Shown: in pieces, positions 54,489 to 63,403 of the stretch
Position numbering within the stretch: the first letter of the stretch is position 1
How the letters are laid out: the number at the start of each line of letters is the position of its first letter
Assembly (NCBI GenBank): GCA_016787785.1
Contig: JAEUTO010000005.1
Coordinates: 62,001-126,000 of the forward strand
Source: Bacteroidia bacterium
Lineage (GTDB): Bacteria > Bacteroidota > Bacteroidia > B-17B0 > Aurantibacillaceae
Direction: 5' to 3'
Length of the DNA: 64,000 nt
Translations under genes and position numbers: made by a program
The notes under the pieces: model-generated
Seen by the model: only the letters and a program-made list of their open reading frames with translations
What the model was told of the DNA's origin: nothing
The model's database searches: none

Positions 54489-57400
54489 CTGAGGTATCAT
54501 TTTTATTGGATACTTTTTTTTAGTCTTCTACACTACATAGGAGAATCACAAACTTTCAAGAAAATTGGTGTTGAAGATGGTTTGCCATCTTCTATTATCT
54601 ACGACATAAAGGTGGATAAATATAACCGTATTTGGATCGCTACTTTTGGTGGCGGCATTGCCTGCTATGATGGTTTGAAATTTAAAGTACTTAATTCTGA
54701 TAACGGTTTAAATAATGATCTGATACGAAATATTGTTTTAGATGAGGTAAATAATAAGATATATGTTGGCTCACAAGGTGCTTTTGAAGTTATTACCAGA
54801 GATTCGATTATTAACCTGAGTAAAGTTTTGAACGATAGTATTAATTCAAATGTTATTTTAACAACCGCTGTTGGCAATACTGTTTACGCATCTACTCAAG
54901 ACGGCTTAGTTGCAATTGTTGATCAAAAAATTAAAAATATTGAACGAAGAACAATTCCTGTTTGTTTTTTAATTGACGATGACAAGAACTTTTGGTTACC
55001 AAGCCGAAACCAGCTTTTTGTGAAGCTTGCCAACGGAACATTTATAGATTTTAAAAAAGACCATAGTCTAAATATTGAAGGAATAGTTGATGTAAAAAAA
55101 TATAAAAACTTTGTATTACTTGCTACCAAAAATGGATTGTATGTTTTTGACAAATTGAAACTGGTTAAAATAATTAACCGCAAGAACGGTTTGTCCAAAG
55201 ATTTTGTGAGATGCATGCTTGTTGATAATAATACACTCTGGATAGGCACAAGAACCGGATTAGTGAGCACAAACGACTTAGTTACTTTTACCGAGTACGA
55301 TCCCAAGAACGGTATTGACGAATGCGAGATCAAATGTATGAATCTTGATAACAATGGTCTGTTATGGCTGGGCACTTTCTCTAACGGTGTTTTTAAAATG
55401 ATCAAGAGCGACATCATAAAGTACAGCTTTAACGAAGAACCTATAACTTTTGCAAGTGATGCCCAAAAAAATGTTTACGCTTTAACAAAAACAGCAATTA
55501 AGAAATTCAATAAAGATTCTAACCACTTTACCAATTACCTTAAATTAACCGGTCAGGAAAATTTAAGACACTTTTGTTTTGATAAGGATGGCGCTATATA
55601 CATAACGCAGGGCGAGAAAGGCGTGCTAAAATATACGCCTCAAAAGAGAACTTTTTTTGATTACAAGATTCCTAACGCTGATAACCCATCAATGACACTT
55701 TTGTGCGATGATGATTTTGTTTGGTTTGGATTTAAACGTGGGTTTTTGCGGTATAATACAAAACTGGATAAAGTTGATACGATATTTGGAAAAACACATG
55801 CCAATTATTTTCAGGATATTCTTAAAAAAGATTCTTTGGTATACATAGCTACGGGCGATGGTTTAACCATGTATAATGGAAATAAATTTACCGAGATCTC
55901 GCAAAGAACAGTGAAGAATTTTCCGGAGGGAGTTGTAAATAGTATTGAAGCCGATAAATATGATCATATTTGGATAGCGGCCGACAGAGGCTTGTTTTGT
56001 TACGAGGGAAAAGAAACCTTTTCAAATTATAGAAAGGATGGTTTTCCAAATAACGAGATCTGGGATATAGCGATCATTGATACTTTTTTATTTGCTGCAA
56101 CAAACAAAGGCTTGATACAGCTGGCAATAAAACAAAAACATAATAAGAATTGCACTTACCAGGTAATAAACAAACGCAATGGTTTAATTGATTTTGATCT
56201 TACCGACAAAGCTATTTTTTCTGATTCAACTTATGTTTGGATCGCCCATGACAAAGGCGCATACCGCTACAAACCAGGTAACCAATTAAAAATGGATATC
56301 CCTATTTATATCTCCAATATTTATAACGATTTCGAATCTTTGGCCTTTAGAAAGTCAAAAAATTTCATTAACGATATTGTAGATGTAAACATACCTCTTG
56401 AACTCGATCATACCGAGAACGATTTCACAGTAGAATTCAAAGGCATTAACTATAACCTTTTGGATAATGTATTTTATTCTTACAGGTTAATAGGATTAAA
56501 TGCAAATTGGAGTATTCCTAGCAACGAAATAAAAGCGGTATACACCAATTTAAATCCCGGCAAATATATATTCGAATTATCAGCCTCTGATGGAAGAAAT
56601 AATTTTGGAGAAGTGATCGCTTACAAAATTTATATTCAACCTCCCTTTTACCAAACCTGGTGGTTCAATACCATTATCGTTCTATTTAGTTTACTCGCCA
56701 TATACGGTTTAATACAGCTAAGAATAAGGGGAATAAAAGAACAAAACACTGCGCTTGAAACAAAAGTGAATGACCGTACAAAAGAATTGAATTTAAAATC
56801 TTCAGAACTTGAGAATTCAAACACGGAGTTGTTACACAAAAGCAAATTAATAAACGAAAGTTTACAATATGCAAAAAAAATACAGGAGAGTATTTTACCA
56901 TCGCAGGAATACCTGGATAAACAATTTGCCAATGTGGTAAATACGGCTGCGCTTTATGTACCAAAAGATATTGTAAGCGGCGACTTTTACTACACCTACA
57001 AAAAGGGAAATTTTAATTATTTTGCATTGGTAGATTGCACAGGGCACGGTGTACCCGGCGCGCTTTTGTCTTTCTCTGTAAACTCCATTCTTCACGGCAT
57101 AATTGATAATTTAACCGGTTTTAAACAGCCGTCCGCCATCTTAAAAAAATTACTGGAAGGTTTTTCAGAGATATATATCAAAGACCAGGATGTAAAGGAA
57201 AGTTTTGCTATATCTTTAATTTGCTACGATACCGAATTAAAAAAAATATATTTTAGCGGTATAAGTCAATCTATTTCAGTTTTAATTGATAGTGATGTAA
57301 AAGAAATTAAATATCAAAACTCATTTTTAGTTTTTAATACTAATGAATTTACCGACCAGGAATTCGAAGTCAAAAATGGTGATCGTATCTACTTTTATTC

Positions 57401-57596
57401 CGATGGATATTACGATCAAAAAAACGAGGGAACAAACCGGCGTATGTATAAGGTTGGTTTAAATAAACAAATACAGGAAACAAAAAACTTGCCTTTAAAA
57501 GAACAAGTCGAAGTTTTAAAGGATCATTTTATTAAATTTAAAGGAAATGAAGAACAGACGGATGATGTTACTCTTTTTGCGCTTGAAATAATATAA
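54489..57596 (+). CDS. Beta-propeller sensor with SpoIIE-type PP2C phosphatase (SiaA-like role)
   Basis: Order of parts: signal segment (YHFYWILFFSLLHYIGES); two-component-regulator propeller repeats over about 600 residues (IYDIKVDKYNRIWIATFGGG, LWIGTRTGL, IWIAADRGL); a Y_Y_Y domain; a membrane helix (WFNTIIVLFSLLAIYGLIQL); a coiled coil; and a SpoIIE phosphatase (PKDIVSGDFYY, DCTGHGVPGALLSF, EEQTDDVTLF). The first plausible start in frame with the signal peptide is a CTG at 54489; a TTG at 54582 would lose it. It probably dephosphorylates the SiaC-like protein in response to an extracellular signal. Confidence 0.88.
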   Translation: MRYHFYWILFFSLLHYIGESQTFKKIGVEDGLPSSIIYDIKVDKYNRIWIATFGGGIACYDGLKFKVLNSDNGLNNDLIRNIVLDEVNNKIYVGSQGAFEVITRDSIINLSKVLNDSINSNVILTTAVGNTVYASTQDGLVAIVDQKIKNIERRTIPVCFLIDDDKNFWLPSRNQLFVKLANGTFIDFKKDHSLNIEGIVDVKKYKNFVLLATKNGLYVFDKLKLVKIINRKNGLSKDFVRCMLVDNNTLWIGTRTGLVSTNDLVTFTEYDPKNGIDECEIKCMNLDNNGLLWLGTFSNGVFKMIKSDIIKYSFNEEPITFASDAQKNVYALTKTAIKKFNKDSNHFTNYLKLTGQENLRHFCFDKDGAIYITQGEKGVLKYTPQKRTFFDYKIPNADNPSMTLLCDDDFVWFGFKRGFLRYNTKLDKVDTIFGKTHANYFQDILKKDSLVYIATGDGLTMYNGNKFTEISQRTVKNFPEGVVNSIEADKYDHIWIAADRGLFCYEGKETFSNYRKDGFPNNEIWDIAIIDTFLFAATNKGLIQLAIKQKHNKNCTYQVINKRNGLIDFDLTDKAIFSDSTYVWIAHDKGAYRYKPGNQLKMDIPIYISNIYNDFESLAFRKSKNFINDIVDVNIPLELDHTENDFTVEFKGINYNLLDNVFYSYRLIGLNANWSIPSNEIKAVYTNLNPGKYIFELSASDGRNNFGEVIAYKIYIQPPFYQTWWFNTIIVLFSLLAIYGLIQLRIRGIKEQNTALETKVNDRTKELNLKSSELENSNTELLHKSKLINESLQYAKKIQESILPSQEYLDKQFANVVNTAALYVPKDIVSGDFYYTYKKGNFNYFALVDCTGHGVPGALLSFSVNSILHGIIDNLTGFKQPSAILKKLLEGFSEIYIKDQDVKESFAISLICYDTELKKIYFSGISQSISVLIDSDVKEIKYQNSFLVFNTNEFTDQEFEVKNGDRIYFYSDGYYDQKNEGTNRRMYKVGLNKQIQETKNLPLKEQVEVLKDHFIKFKGNEEQTDDVTLFALEII

Positions 57597-58120
57597 TGCA
57601 AGTTAACTCACATATTTTTTTAACCGGGTTTATGGGTTCTGGGAAAACTTCCGTTGGCAAAAAACTTGCCCGCCTATTACGACTTACTTTTATTGATATG
57701 GATGAGTACATCGAAAAAAGGGAAAAATTAACGGTGCAATCTTTATTCGAAAATTTTGGCGAAGCTACTTTCCGAAAGATCGAAAGGTCATGTTTGGAGG
57801 AGATACTAAAAAAAGATGAAAAACTAGTTGTTGCACTTGGTGGAGGAACAGTTTGTTATGAGAACAACTTAGAGAAAATAAAAAAGTCCGGCCTTCTGAT
57901 CTATATCGAATTACCTGTGGCTAGTTTGGCCCAACGTCTCGAAAACTCTAAGGTCAAACGACCCCTTCTTAAAAACTTAAAAGGCGAAGCATTAGCTACT
58001 TTTATAGATAATAAATTAAATGAGCGAAAAGACTACTATAACAAGGCACATATTGCTGTATCGGGTTTAAGTTTAACGCCACAAATTCTCCGCGAAAAAA
58101 TAGGTGATTATAAACAATAA
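57596..58120 (+). CDS. aroK: Shikimate kinase
   Basis: This 174-residue enzyme phosphorylates shikimate at O3 in aromatic amino-acid synthesis. It shows Walker A FMGSGKTSVGKKLA, the substrate-binding D in FIDMDEYIEKR, GEATFRKIE, the VALGGGTVCYE motif and the lid Arg in KRPLLK. It overlaps the phosphatase stop by one base and is overlapped by the next gene by 17 bases, so it rides in the Sia transcript. Confidence 0.95.
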   Translation: MQVNSHIFLTGFMGSGKTSVGKKLARLLRLTFIDMDEYIEKREKLTVQSLFENFGEATFRKIERSCLEEILKKDEKLVVALGGGTVCYENNLEKIKKSGLLIYIELPVASLAQRLENSKVKRPLLKNLKGEALATFIDNKLNERKDYYNKAHIAVSGLSLTPQILREKIGDYKQ

Positions 58121-59048
58121 CATACTCAGGACGTTAGCCACGTTATTTCTCTTTGTTTTTTTTAGAGCAGCACTTGCGCAGGAGATGGTTTACCAAAATA
58201 AAAATATTGGATTTAATATTAGCGCCAATTTTGCTCTTGGAACGCACTTTCAACGACTTGGTTTAAACTTTAATTTATTTTATGTGAACAGTATTGTGCA
58301 AACAAATTCAGAGTTGCGAATGTATTTTAGCTTCAAAAATCTTGGCCCGAAATTTATTTATAATGAAATGGCTTTAGCACAGGGAATTGTTGTAGGTTAT
58401 GGTGCTAAACAAACCTATACCAATTCATTTATTAGTTCTGTTTCCAATCAAACGGGATATAAGAACTCAGTGGCGTATTCTTATAATTATTATTTTAATA
58501 AAATTAAAACCAAACAGGTTACCGGTATTGCTGCTTTTCAATTTGGTAACGTAAGTTTTATTACTGAAAATGATATTCTGGCAAAACCTATATTAGACCG
58601 TTTCAGAACCGGAGCGTTTTTAATTCAATATCAATATAAAGATGTTTTTCAGGCGGCTATTAACTGCACAATGTGGACCGGCAGAATGGGAAGAAGTATT
58701 GATATTGACCATCGTAAAATCTATACTAAATGTTACATAGATACTACAAATGGTGTTTTCCCAAAAATATCTCACGGTTTATTAAGCGCGCAGTTTAAAT
58801 ATAATTTAGGTTTTTCGCAGAATGTACAGGCAAACTTTGGTGTGGATGCAGAACAAGTTAGGAACGCCGTGCAAAACAGGTTCATTCATAACATGCGTTT
58901 TATTCCTAAAAAACTAAATAAAACACACAATTGTCATATTCCAATGATAGACAGAGAAGGGCAACAATATTTATTTAAGGAAGGACAAAAAATAAAAAAA
59001 CCGGTTTTGTATTGGAATATTTTTTCTAACGCGAATTTGTTTTATTAA
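58104..59048 (+). CDS. Secreted protein resembling the polymorphic toxin type 23 domain
   Basis: GTG start at 58104 inside aroK; signal segment ending RAALAQ. The 314-residue protein is beta-rich in its first two thirds (GFNISANFALGTHFQRLGL, FKNLGPKFIYNEMALAQG, VSNQTGYKNSVAYSYNYY, LDRFRTGAFLIQYQYKD) and ends with a compact His/Cys-containing tail (DAEQVRNAVQNRFIH, HNCHIPMIDREG, YLFKEGQ). I recall this block as the family annotated bacterial toxin 23 (Ntox23), but the beta-rich part could equally be a small outer-membrane barrel. No immunity gene is adjacent, so toxin activity is unproven. Confidence 0.6.
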   Translation: MIINNNILRTLATLFLFVFFRAALAQEMVYQNKNIGFNISANFALGTHFQRLGLNFNLFYVNSIVQTNSELRMYFSFKNLGPKFIYNEMALAQGIVVGYGAKQTYTNSFISSVSNQTGYKNSVAYSYNYYFNKIKTKQVTGIAAFQFGNVSFITENDILAKPILDRFRTGAFLIQYQYKDVFQAAINCTMWTGRMGRSIDIDHRKIYTKCYIDTTNGVFPKISHGLLSAQFKYNLGFSQNVQANFGVDAEQVRNAVQNRFIHNMRFIPKKLNKTHNCHIPMIDREGQQYLFKEGQKIKKPVLYWNIFSNANLFY

Positions 59049-59064
59049 ACAAGTTACGTTATTC

Positions 59065-59142
59065 TGTCCTTGAGCCGGAATCTCAGTTTTAATTATAACT
59101 ATTGTTTCAGTGCTGGGATGCTGAATCAAGTTCAGCGTGACA
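59065..59142. repeat. Imperfect palindromic intergenic element
   Basis: Begins TGTCCTTGAGCCGGAATCTC and ends CTGAATCAAGTTCAGCGTGACA-like, with terminal TGTC / GACA and an inner CTGAA / TTCAG palindrome. It fills the gap between convergent genes, like the element at 33791-33846, and resembles the common small TGTCAT-type repeats of Bacteroidota. A bidirectional terminator role is possible. Confidence 0.5.
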
Positions 59143-59157
59143 AAGCTTTTATGATAA

Positions 59158-59484
59158 TTACTTTAGCTTCTGGTTATTCAAATGTCTTTCTGAATCACGC
59201 TCGGTTTTTTTCTCTAAATTTTTCTTTAAGGCTTCGTCTAAATTAATTCCGGTTTGGTTGGCAATACAAATTAAAACAAACAACACGTCTGCTATCTCAT
59301 CATCTAACTTTTTTTGTTTATCGCTTTCCTTCTCACTTTGTTCGCCGTACCTGCGGGCCATTATTCGCGCTACCTCGCCAACCTCTTCGGTTAAAATGGC
59401 CATGTTGGTTAATTCGTTATAATAACGCACGCCGTATTTTTTTATCCAATCGTCAACCAGTTTTTGTGCCTCAGATATTTCCAT
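59158..59484 (-). CDS. MazG-like nucleotide pyrophosphohydrolase
   Basis: This 108-residue all-alpha NTP pyrophosphatase has the metal-binding EEVGEVAR (E32-E36) and DDEIADVLFVLICIANQ (E/D pair) motifs of the MazG/iMazG fold. It probably hydrolyses non-canonical or excess (d)NTPs to the monophosphate. A charged C-terminal tail (EKKTERDSERH) is unremarkable. It follows mscS by 6 bp on the same strand. Confidence 0.9.
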   Translation of the reverse strand: MEISEAQKLVDDWIKKYGVRYYNELTNMAILTEEVGEVARIMARRYGEQSEKESDKQKKLDDEIADVLFVLICIANQTGINLDEALKKNLEKKTERDSERHLNNQKLK

Positions 59485-59490
59485 AAGAAT

Positions 59491-60390
59491 TTAATTAGCT
59501 ACATTATGTATTAAACGTTGTTGAATTGGCGCTTTAATTTTGTTCTTATCAAAGGCTGTTTTAAGATCATCGTAAAGCTCGCTCGTTAACAAAGCGCTGT
59601 CAGACGGATAACAATAAGGCCTTACTGTAATATTTACTGCACCATCTGTTATTTTTCCAATAAAGATTCCGGCTTCGGGTGTAGGTAGTATTTTTTCGTT
59701 TTGCTTTAGCACTTCGTTAATTACTTTTTTAACTGTCTCCAGATTATTATCGCTGCTAACACCTAAATTAATTTCAAGTCTTAAACTTCCAAAGCGTGAA
59801 ATATTAACAATCGTTCCATTTGATAAAGGCCCGTTTGGTAAGATCACAGTTTTATGATCAGCCGTTAGTAAAATAGTGTTAAAGATCTGAATTTCTTTTA
59901 CCTCTCCGGTTTGCCCGCCTGCTTCGATCATGTCGTTAACTTTAAAAGGTTTAAATATTAAAATTAAGACTCCGCCGGCAAAATTGGATAGCGAACCCTG
60001 TAAAGCCAAACCAACCGCTAATCCGGCTGCGCCCAGAATGGTTACAAAACTGGCTGTACCAATACCAAGCATACCGGCAACCGTTACAATTAAAATAATT
60101 TTTAGACCTATGCTTAACAAACTCTTTAAAAAAGTCCTCAGGCTTACCTCCAGTTGACGTTTGGTCATGGCTTTTTCGGCAATTTTAGCCAGGCGGCTAA
60201 TTATCCACAGCCCAATTAACAGAACTATTATAGCAGAAATAACCTTGGGGGTATAGTTTACAACAGTCGAAACAAAAGTGTCAAAATAACTTTGTAGTTT
60301 ATGCTGGTCTGCAACAATTGTCTCTTTAACGCCCTCTACGGTAGGAATTAATTTATTTATTTCGTCGGAGGCTTCTAAAAAATGTAACAT
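59491..60390 (-). CDS. Small-conductance mechanosensitive ion channel (MscS family)
   Basis: This 299-residue inner-membrane protein has three helices (about 49-71, 95-115, 118-145). The Gly/Ala-rich pore helix is GLAVGLALQGSLSNFAGGVLIL, followed by the conserved FKVNDMIEAGG beta-domain start and NGPLSNGTIVN. A C-terminal alpha/beta vestibule completes it. It opens on membrane tension during osmotic downshock. It is divergent from the DUF4421 gene, with 38 bp between. Confidence 0.94.
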   Translation of the reverse strand: MLHFLEASDEINKLIPTVEGVKETIVADQHKLQSYFDTFVSTVVNYTPKVISAIIVLLIGLWIISRLAKIAEKAMTKRQLEVSLRTFLKSLLSIGLKIILIVTVAGMLGIGTASFVTILGAAGLAVGLALQGSLSNFAGGVLILIFKPFKVNDMIEAGGQTGEVKEIQIFNTILLTADHKTVILPNGPLSNGTIVNISRFGSLRLEINLGVSSDNNLETVKKVINEVLKQNEKILPTPEAGIFIGKITDGAVNITVRPYCYPSDSALLTSELYDDLKTAFDKNKIKAPIQQRLIHNVAN

Positions 60391-60412
60391 ACAATAAAAA
60401 TTTATATCTTCA

Positions 60413-60420
60413 CAAAGCTA
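60413..60420 (-). promoter_or_regulatory. -7 box for mscS
   Basis: TAGCTTTG on the minus strand, 22 bases before the mscS ATG, matches TAnnTTTG exactly. No clear -33 TTTG is seen. Confidence 0.45.
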
Positions 60421-60428
60421 AATAAAAA

Positions 60429-61520
60429 ATGAAAAACTTACTGATAATTTCAATTTGTTTATTCCTAACAGCTGAAACTTTTTCTCAAAGCTGGTTTAAA
60501 GTTGATACCGCTCTCTCAGATAAAGCTCATCAGCATGCTAAATGGGACACCACTAAATATCAAAAATACAACTCGCGTTTAATTGTAGGATATTTTCAGT
60601 CGTACCGTAATTTTAATAACGAGTTTAAGCAATTTAAAGAAAAAGATTCTTTGGGCGTATCCACTAACGATTATTTTGCTGAGTCGAGATTGATCAGTGG
60701 TATTGAGCTTAATTATGATAAATTCAGTTTATCATTGGGGTTGAGAACCGCGCCACCAAGTCAAAGTGAAGGCAAGGGGAATACAAAAACGTTCACAACA
60801 AATTTTAATATTGGTGGCAATATCTGGTTTCTCGAAAATTCCTTTCGTTACTTCAAAGGATTTTATGATAAGAATACTGCAAAATATGATACGGCTTTTA
60901 AAAGAACGGGTGTATATTTTCAGCAACCGAATTTGGAAAACACCCTTTTTAGAAGTAAATTTTTATATTTTACAAATCATAAGAAATTTGCATTCAGGTC
61001 TGGTTATGCATGCGGTTACCGCCAGATAAGATCGGCGGCTACCTGGGTGCTGGGCGGAAGCGTAAGCTATAATAATTTACGCAGCGATAGCTCATTTTTT
61101 CCTTTACGATCGCGCCCGTTTTATGGCGATTATGGAAACATGAATGGTTTAAAAGTAATTGGAATTTCGGCAAATGTTGGAGCTGCTGCAACTATTGTTC
61201 TTTTTAAAACGCTTTTTGTAAGCGGTTTATTTATTATTGGTCCCGAACAACAATGGCGCACCTACCGTTATGGAAATACAACCTCGCCTTTATCTTATGT
61301 GTCCTGGTCTGGCGACGGAAGATTCTCAGTAGGCATGAACTTTAAGCATTTTTATATTATCGGTTCAAGCATAAGCGATTTCTCTATTTACAATAGCAAA
61401 TTTGTTGGACTCCTCAATAATTCAATTACCGGCAATTTTACCTTTGGCATCAGGTTCAATTCTAAAACGCCGGAGTTTTATAAAAAATTCCAGCAAACAA
61501 GAATTTATCTTGCAATATAA
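60429..61520 (+). CDS. DUF4421-type outer-membrane protein
   Basis: This 363-residue protein has a signal peptide (ending TAETFSQS). The mature part is strand-rich, with a WDTTKYQKYNSRLIVGYFQSY opening, YDKFSLSLGLRTAPP, and TNFNIGGNIWFLENSFRYFKGFY. That matches what I recall of the DUF4421 family of predicted outer-membrane barrels. It ends with an aromatic-rich strand (FTFGIRFNSK). The function of the family is unknown. It is followed by ubiD after 32 bp. Confidence 0.78.
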   Translation: MKNLLIISICLFLTAETFSQSWFKVDTALSDKAHQHAKWDTTKYQKYNSRLIVGYFQSYRNFNNEFKQFKEKDSLGVSTNDYFAESRLISGIELNYDKFSLSLGLRTAPPSQSEGKGNTKTFTTNFNIGGNIWFLENSFRYFKGFYDKNTAKYDTAFKRTGVYFQQPNLENTLFRSKFLYFTNHKKFAFRSGYACGYRQIRSAATWVLGGSVSYNNLRSDSSFFPLRSRPFYGDYGNMNGLKVIGISANVGAAATIVLFKTLFVSGLFIIGPEQQWRTYRYGNTTSPLSYVSWSGDGRFSVGMNFKHFYIIGSSISDFSIYNSKFVGLLNNSITGNFTFGIRFNSKTPEFYKKFQQTRIYLAI

Positions 61521-61552
61521 AACATTATGCCATTAAGTTGGTTTACATAACT

Positions 61553-63394
61553 ATGAGCTATAAAAATTTAAATGAATGCATTCTTGATCTTGAAAAAAAC
61601 GGGAAGTTAATTAGAATAAAAGAAGAGGTAGATCCCAATTTAGAGATGGCCGCTATTCATTTAAAGGTTTTCGAAAAAGGCGGGCCTGCTATTTTATTTG
61701 AAAATGTAAAAGGATCAAAATACAAAGCGGTGAGTAATTTATTTGGTACGTTAGAGCGTAGCAAATTTATGTTTAGAGATACCTTTGAGAAAGTTCAGAA
61801 AATGGTGGTGCTGCGCAACAACCCAATTGCCGCATTAAAAAGTCCATTTAAATTTATTGGTACGGGTATTTCTGCAATAACAGCATTACCAAAAAAAGGT
61901 TCTTTTTCTTCTGCAGGTTTTAAAGAAATTAAAATTTCCGATCTACCCTTAATAAAACATTGGCCCATGGATGGTGGCGCTTTTGTAACATTGCCACAAG
62001 TGTATTCTGAAGATCTGGATAAACCCGGCGTAATGAATTCGAATGTTGGCATGTACCGTATACAATTAAATGGAAATAATTACGAATTAAATAAAGAGAT
62101 AGGTTTACATTATCAATTGCATCGTGGTATAGGTATTCATCAAAACAAGACCAATAAAAAAAATGTACCACTTAAGGTAAGTATTTTTGTGGGCGGCCCG
62201 CCTGCACATTCTTTAGCTGCTGTAATGCCATTGCCTGAAGGGATAAGCGAGTTAACTTTTGCGGGCGCCATTGGCGGAAGAAGATTTAGATATGCTTACG
62301 AAAATGGTTTTTGTATTTCGTTAGATGCAGATTTTGTAATTACGGGCGAAGTTTTTCCGAACGAAAATAAACCTGAAGGGCCATTTGGAGATCATTTGGG
62401 TTATTACAGTTTAGCACACGATTTTCCGTTAATGAAAGTAAGTAAAGTGTACGCAAAAGAAAATGCCATTTGGCCATTTACGGTTGTGGGCAGGCCGCCG
62501 CAGGAAGATACTGCTTTTGGCGCGTTGATACACGAAATTAGTGGCAGTGCTATTCCGAACGAAATTCCGGGCGTAAAAGAAGTGCATGCGGTTGATGCTG
62601 CAGGCGTACATCCTTTACTATTAGCTGTTGGCAGCGAACGTTACACACCATATTTAAAAAATAAACGTCCGCAAGAATTATTAACGCAGGCTAATAGAGT
62701 TTTAGGAACAGGTCAGCTAAGTTTAGCAAAATATTTATTTATAAGTGGCGACGATACTAAAGAAATAAATTGCCATGACATCCGGGCATTTTTTAAACAT
62801 GTTTTTGAAAGAATAGATCTGACCCGAGATTTACACTTTCAAACCAAAACAACGATTGATACGCTGGATTATAGTGGTGATGGGATAAACGAAGGCAGTA
62901 AATTAATTGTTGCGGCCTACGGCGATAAAAAACGAGAACTGAGTTCTGAAATTCCCAAAGCAATTTCTTCTGCCGATTTTATTTCTAATGCTGTCGTGTT
63001 AATGGAAGGCGTTATTGGATTGGAACTAAATAAATTTTCTAATTACGAGAATGCAAAAAAAGAAATTCAAAAATTAGCTTCTTTCATCAGCGAAAATAAA
63101 AATGAATTTGCGGGCATTGTACAAATAGTTATTTACGATGATTTTAAATTTACAGCGAACCCAAAAAATTTAAACGATTACGTTTGGGTAACGTATACAA
63201 GAAGCAACCCGAGCCATGATATTTACGGTGTAGAGGAGCTTACCGAAAATAAACACTGGGGCTGCAAAGGACCCATGATCATTGACGCTAGAAAAAAGCC
63301 GCATCATGCACCCGAATTAAAAATTTTAGCTGAAACGGAAAAAAGTGTTGAACGCTTTTTTAAGAAGGTCGGAAGCTTGGAAAAGTGGGCTTAA
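61553..63394 (+). CDS. UbiD-family decarboxylase
   Basis: The ATG at 61553 (MSYKNLNECILDLEKNGKL) is preferred over an in-frame TTG five codons earlier. The 613-residue protein shows UbiD family features: VDPNLEMAAIHLKVFEKGGPAILFENVKG, prenyl-FMN-site-like LHRGIGIHQNK, the catalytic Arg/Glu/Glu region around EVFPNENKPEGPFGDHLGYY, and PPQEDTAFGALIHE. In Bacteroidota such proteins of about 610 residues are usually annotated in menaquinone synthesis as decarboxylases. It needs prenylated FMN from a UbiX partner, which is not in this window. Confidence 0.9.
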   Translation: MSYKNLNECILDLEKNGKLIRIKEEVDPNLEMAAIHLKVFEKGGPAILFENVKGSKYKAVSNLFGTLERSKFMFRDTFEKVQKMVVLRNNPIAALKSPFKFIGTGISAITALPKKGSFSSAGFKEIKISDLPLIKHWPMDGGAFVTLPQVYSEDLDKPGVMNSNVGMYRIQLNGNNYELNKEIGLHYQLHRGIGIHQNKTNKKNVPLKVSIFVGGPPAHSLAAVMPLPEGISELTFAGAIGGRRFRYAYENGFCISLDADFVITGEVFPNENKPEGPFGDHLGYYSLAHDFPLMKVSKVYAKENAIWPFTVVGRPPQEDTAFGALIHEISGSAIPNEIPGVKEVHAVDAAGVHPLLLAVGSERYTPYLKNKRPQELLTQANRVLGTGQLSLAKYLFISGDDTKEINCHDIRAFFKHVFERIDLTRDLHFQTKTTIDTLDYSGDGINEGSKLIVAAYGDKKRELSSEIPKAISSADFISNAVVLMEGVIGLELNKFSNYENAKKEIQKLASFISENKNEFAGIVQIVIYDDFKFTANPKNLNDYVWVTYTRSNPSHDIYGVEELTENKHWGCKGPMIIDARKKPHHAPELKILAETEKSVERFFKKVGSLEKWA

Positions 63395-63403
63395 CGAAAA
63401 CAA

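Noticed and set aside
54923-55417. A 164-codon open frame on the minus strand inside the propeller phosphatase gene
   Set aside because: The plus strand carries clear propeller repeats here; the minus frame has no domain and reflects the AT-rich codon use of the real gene.
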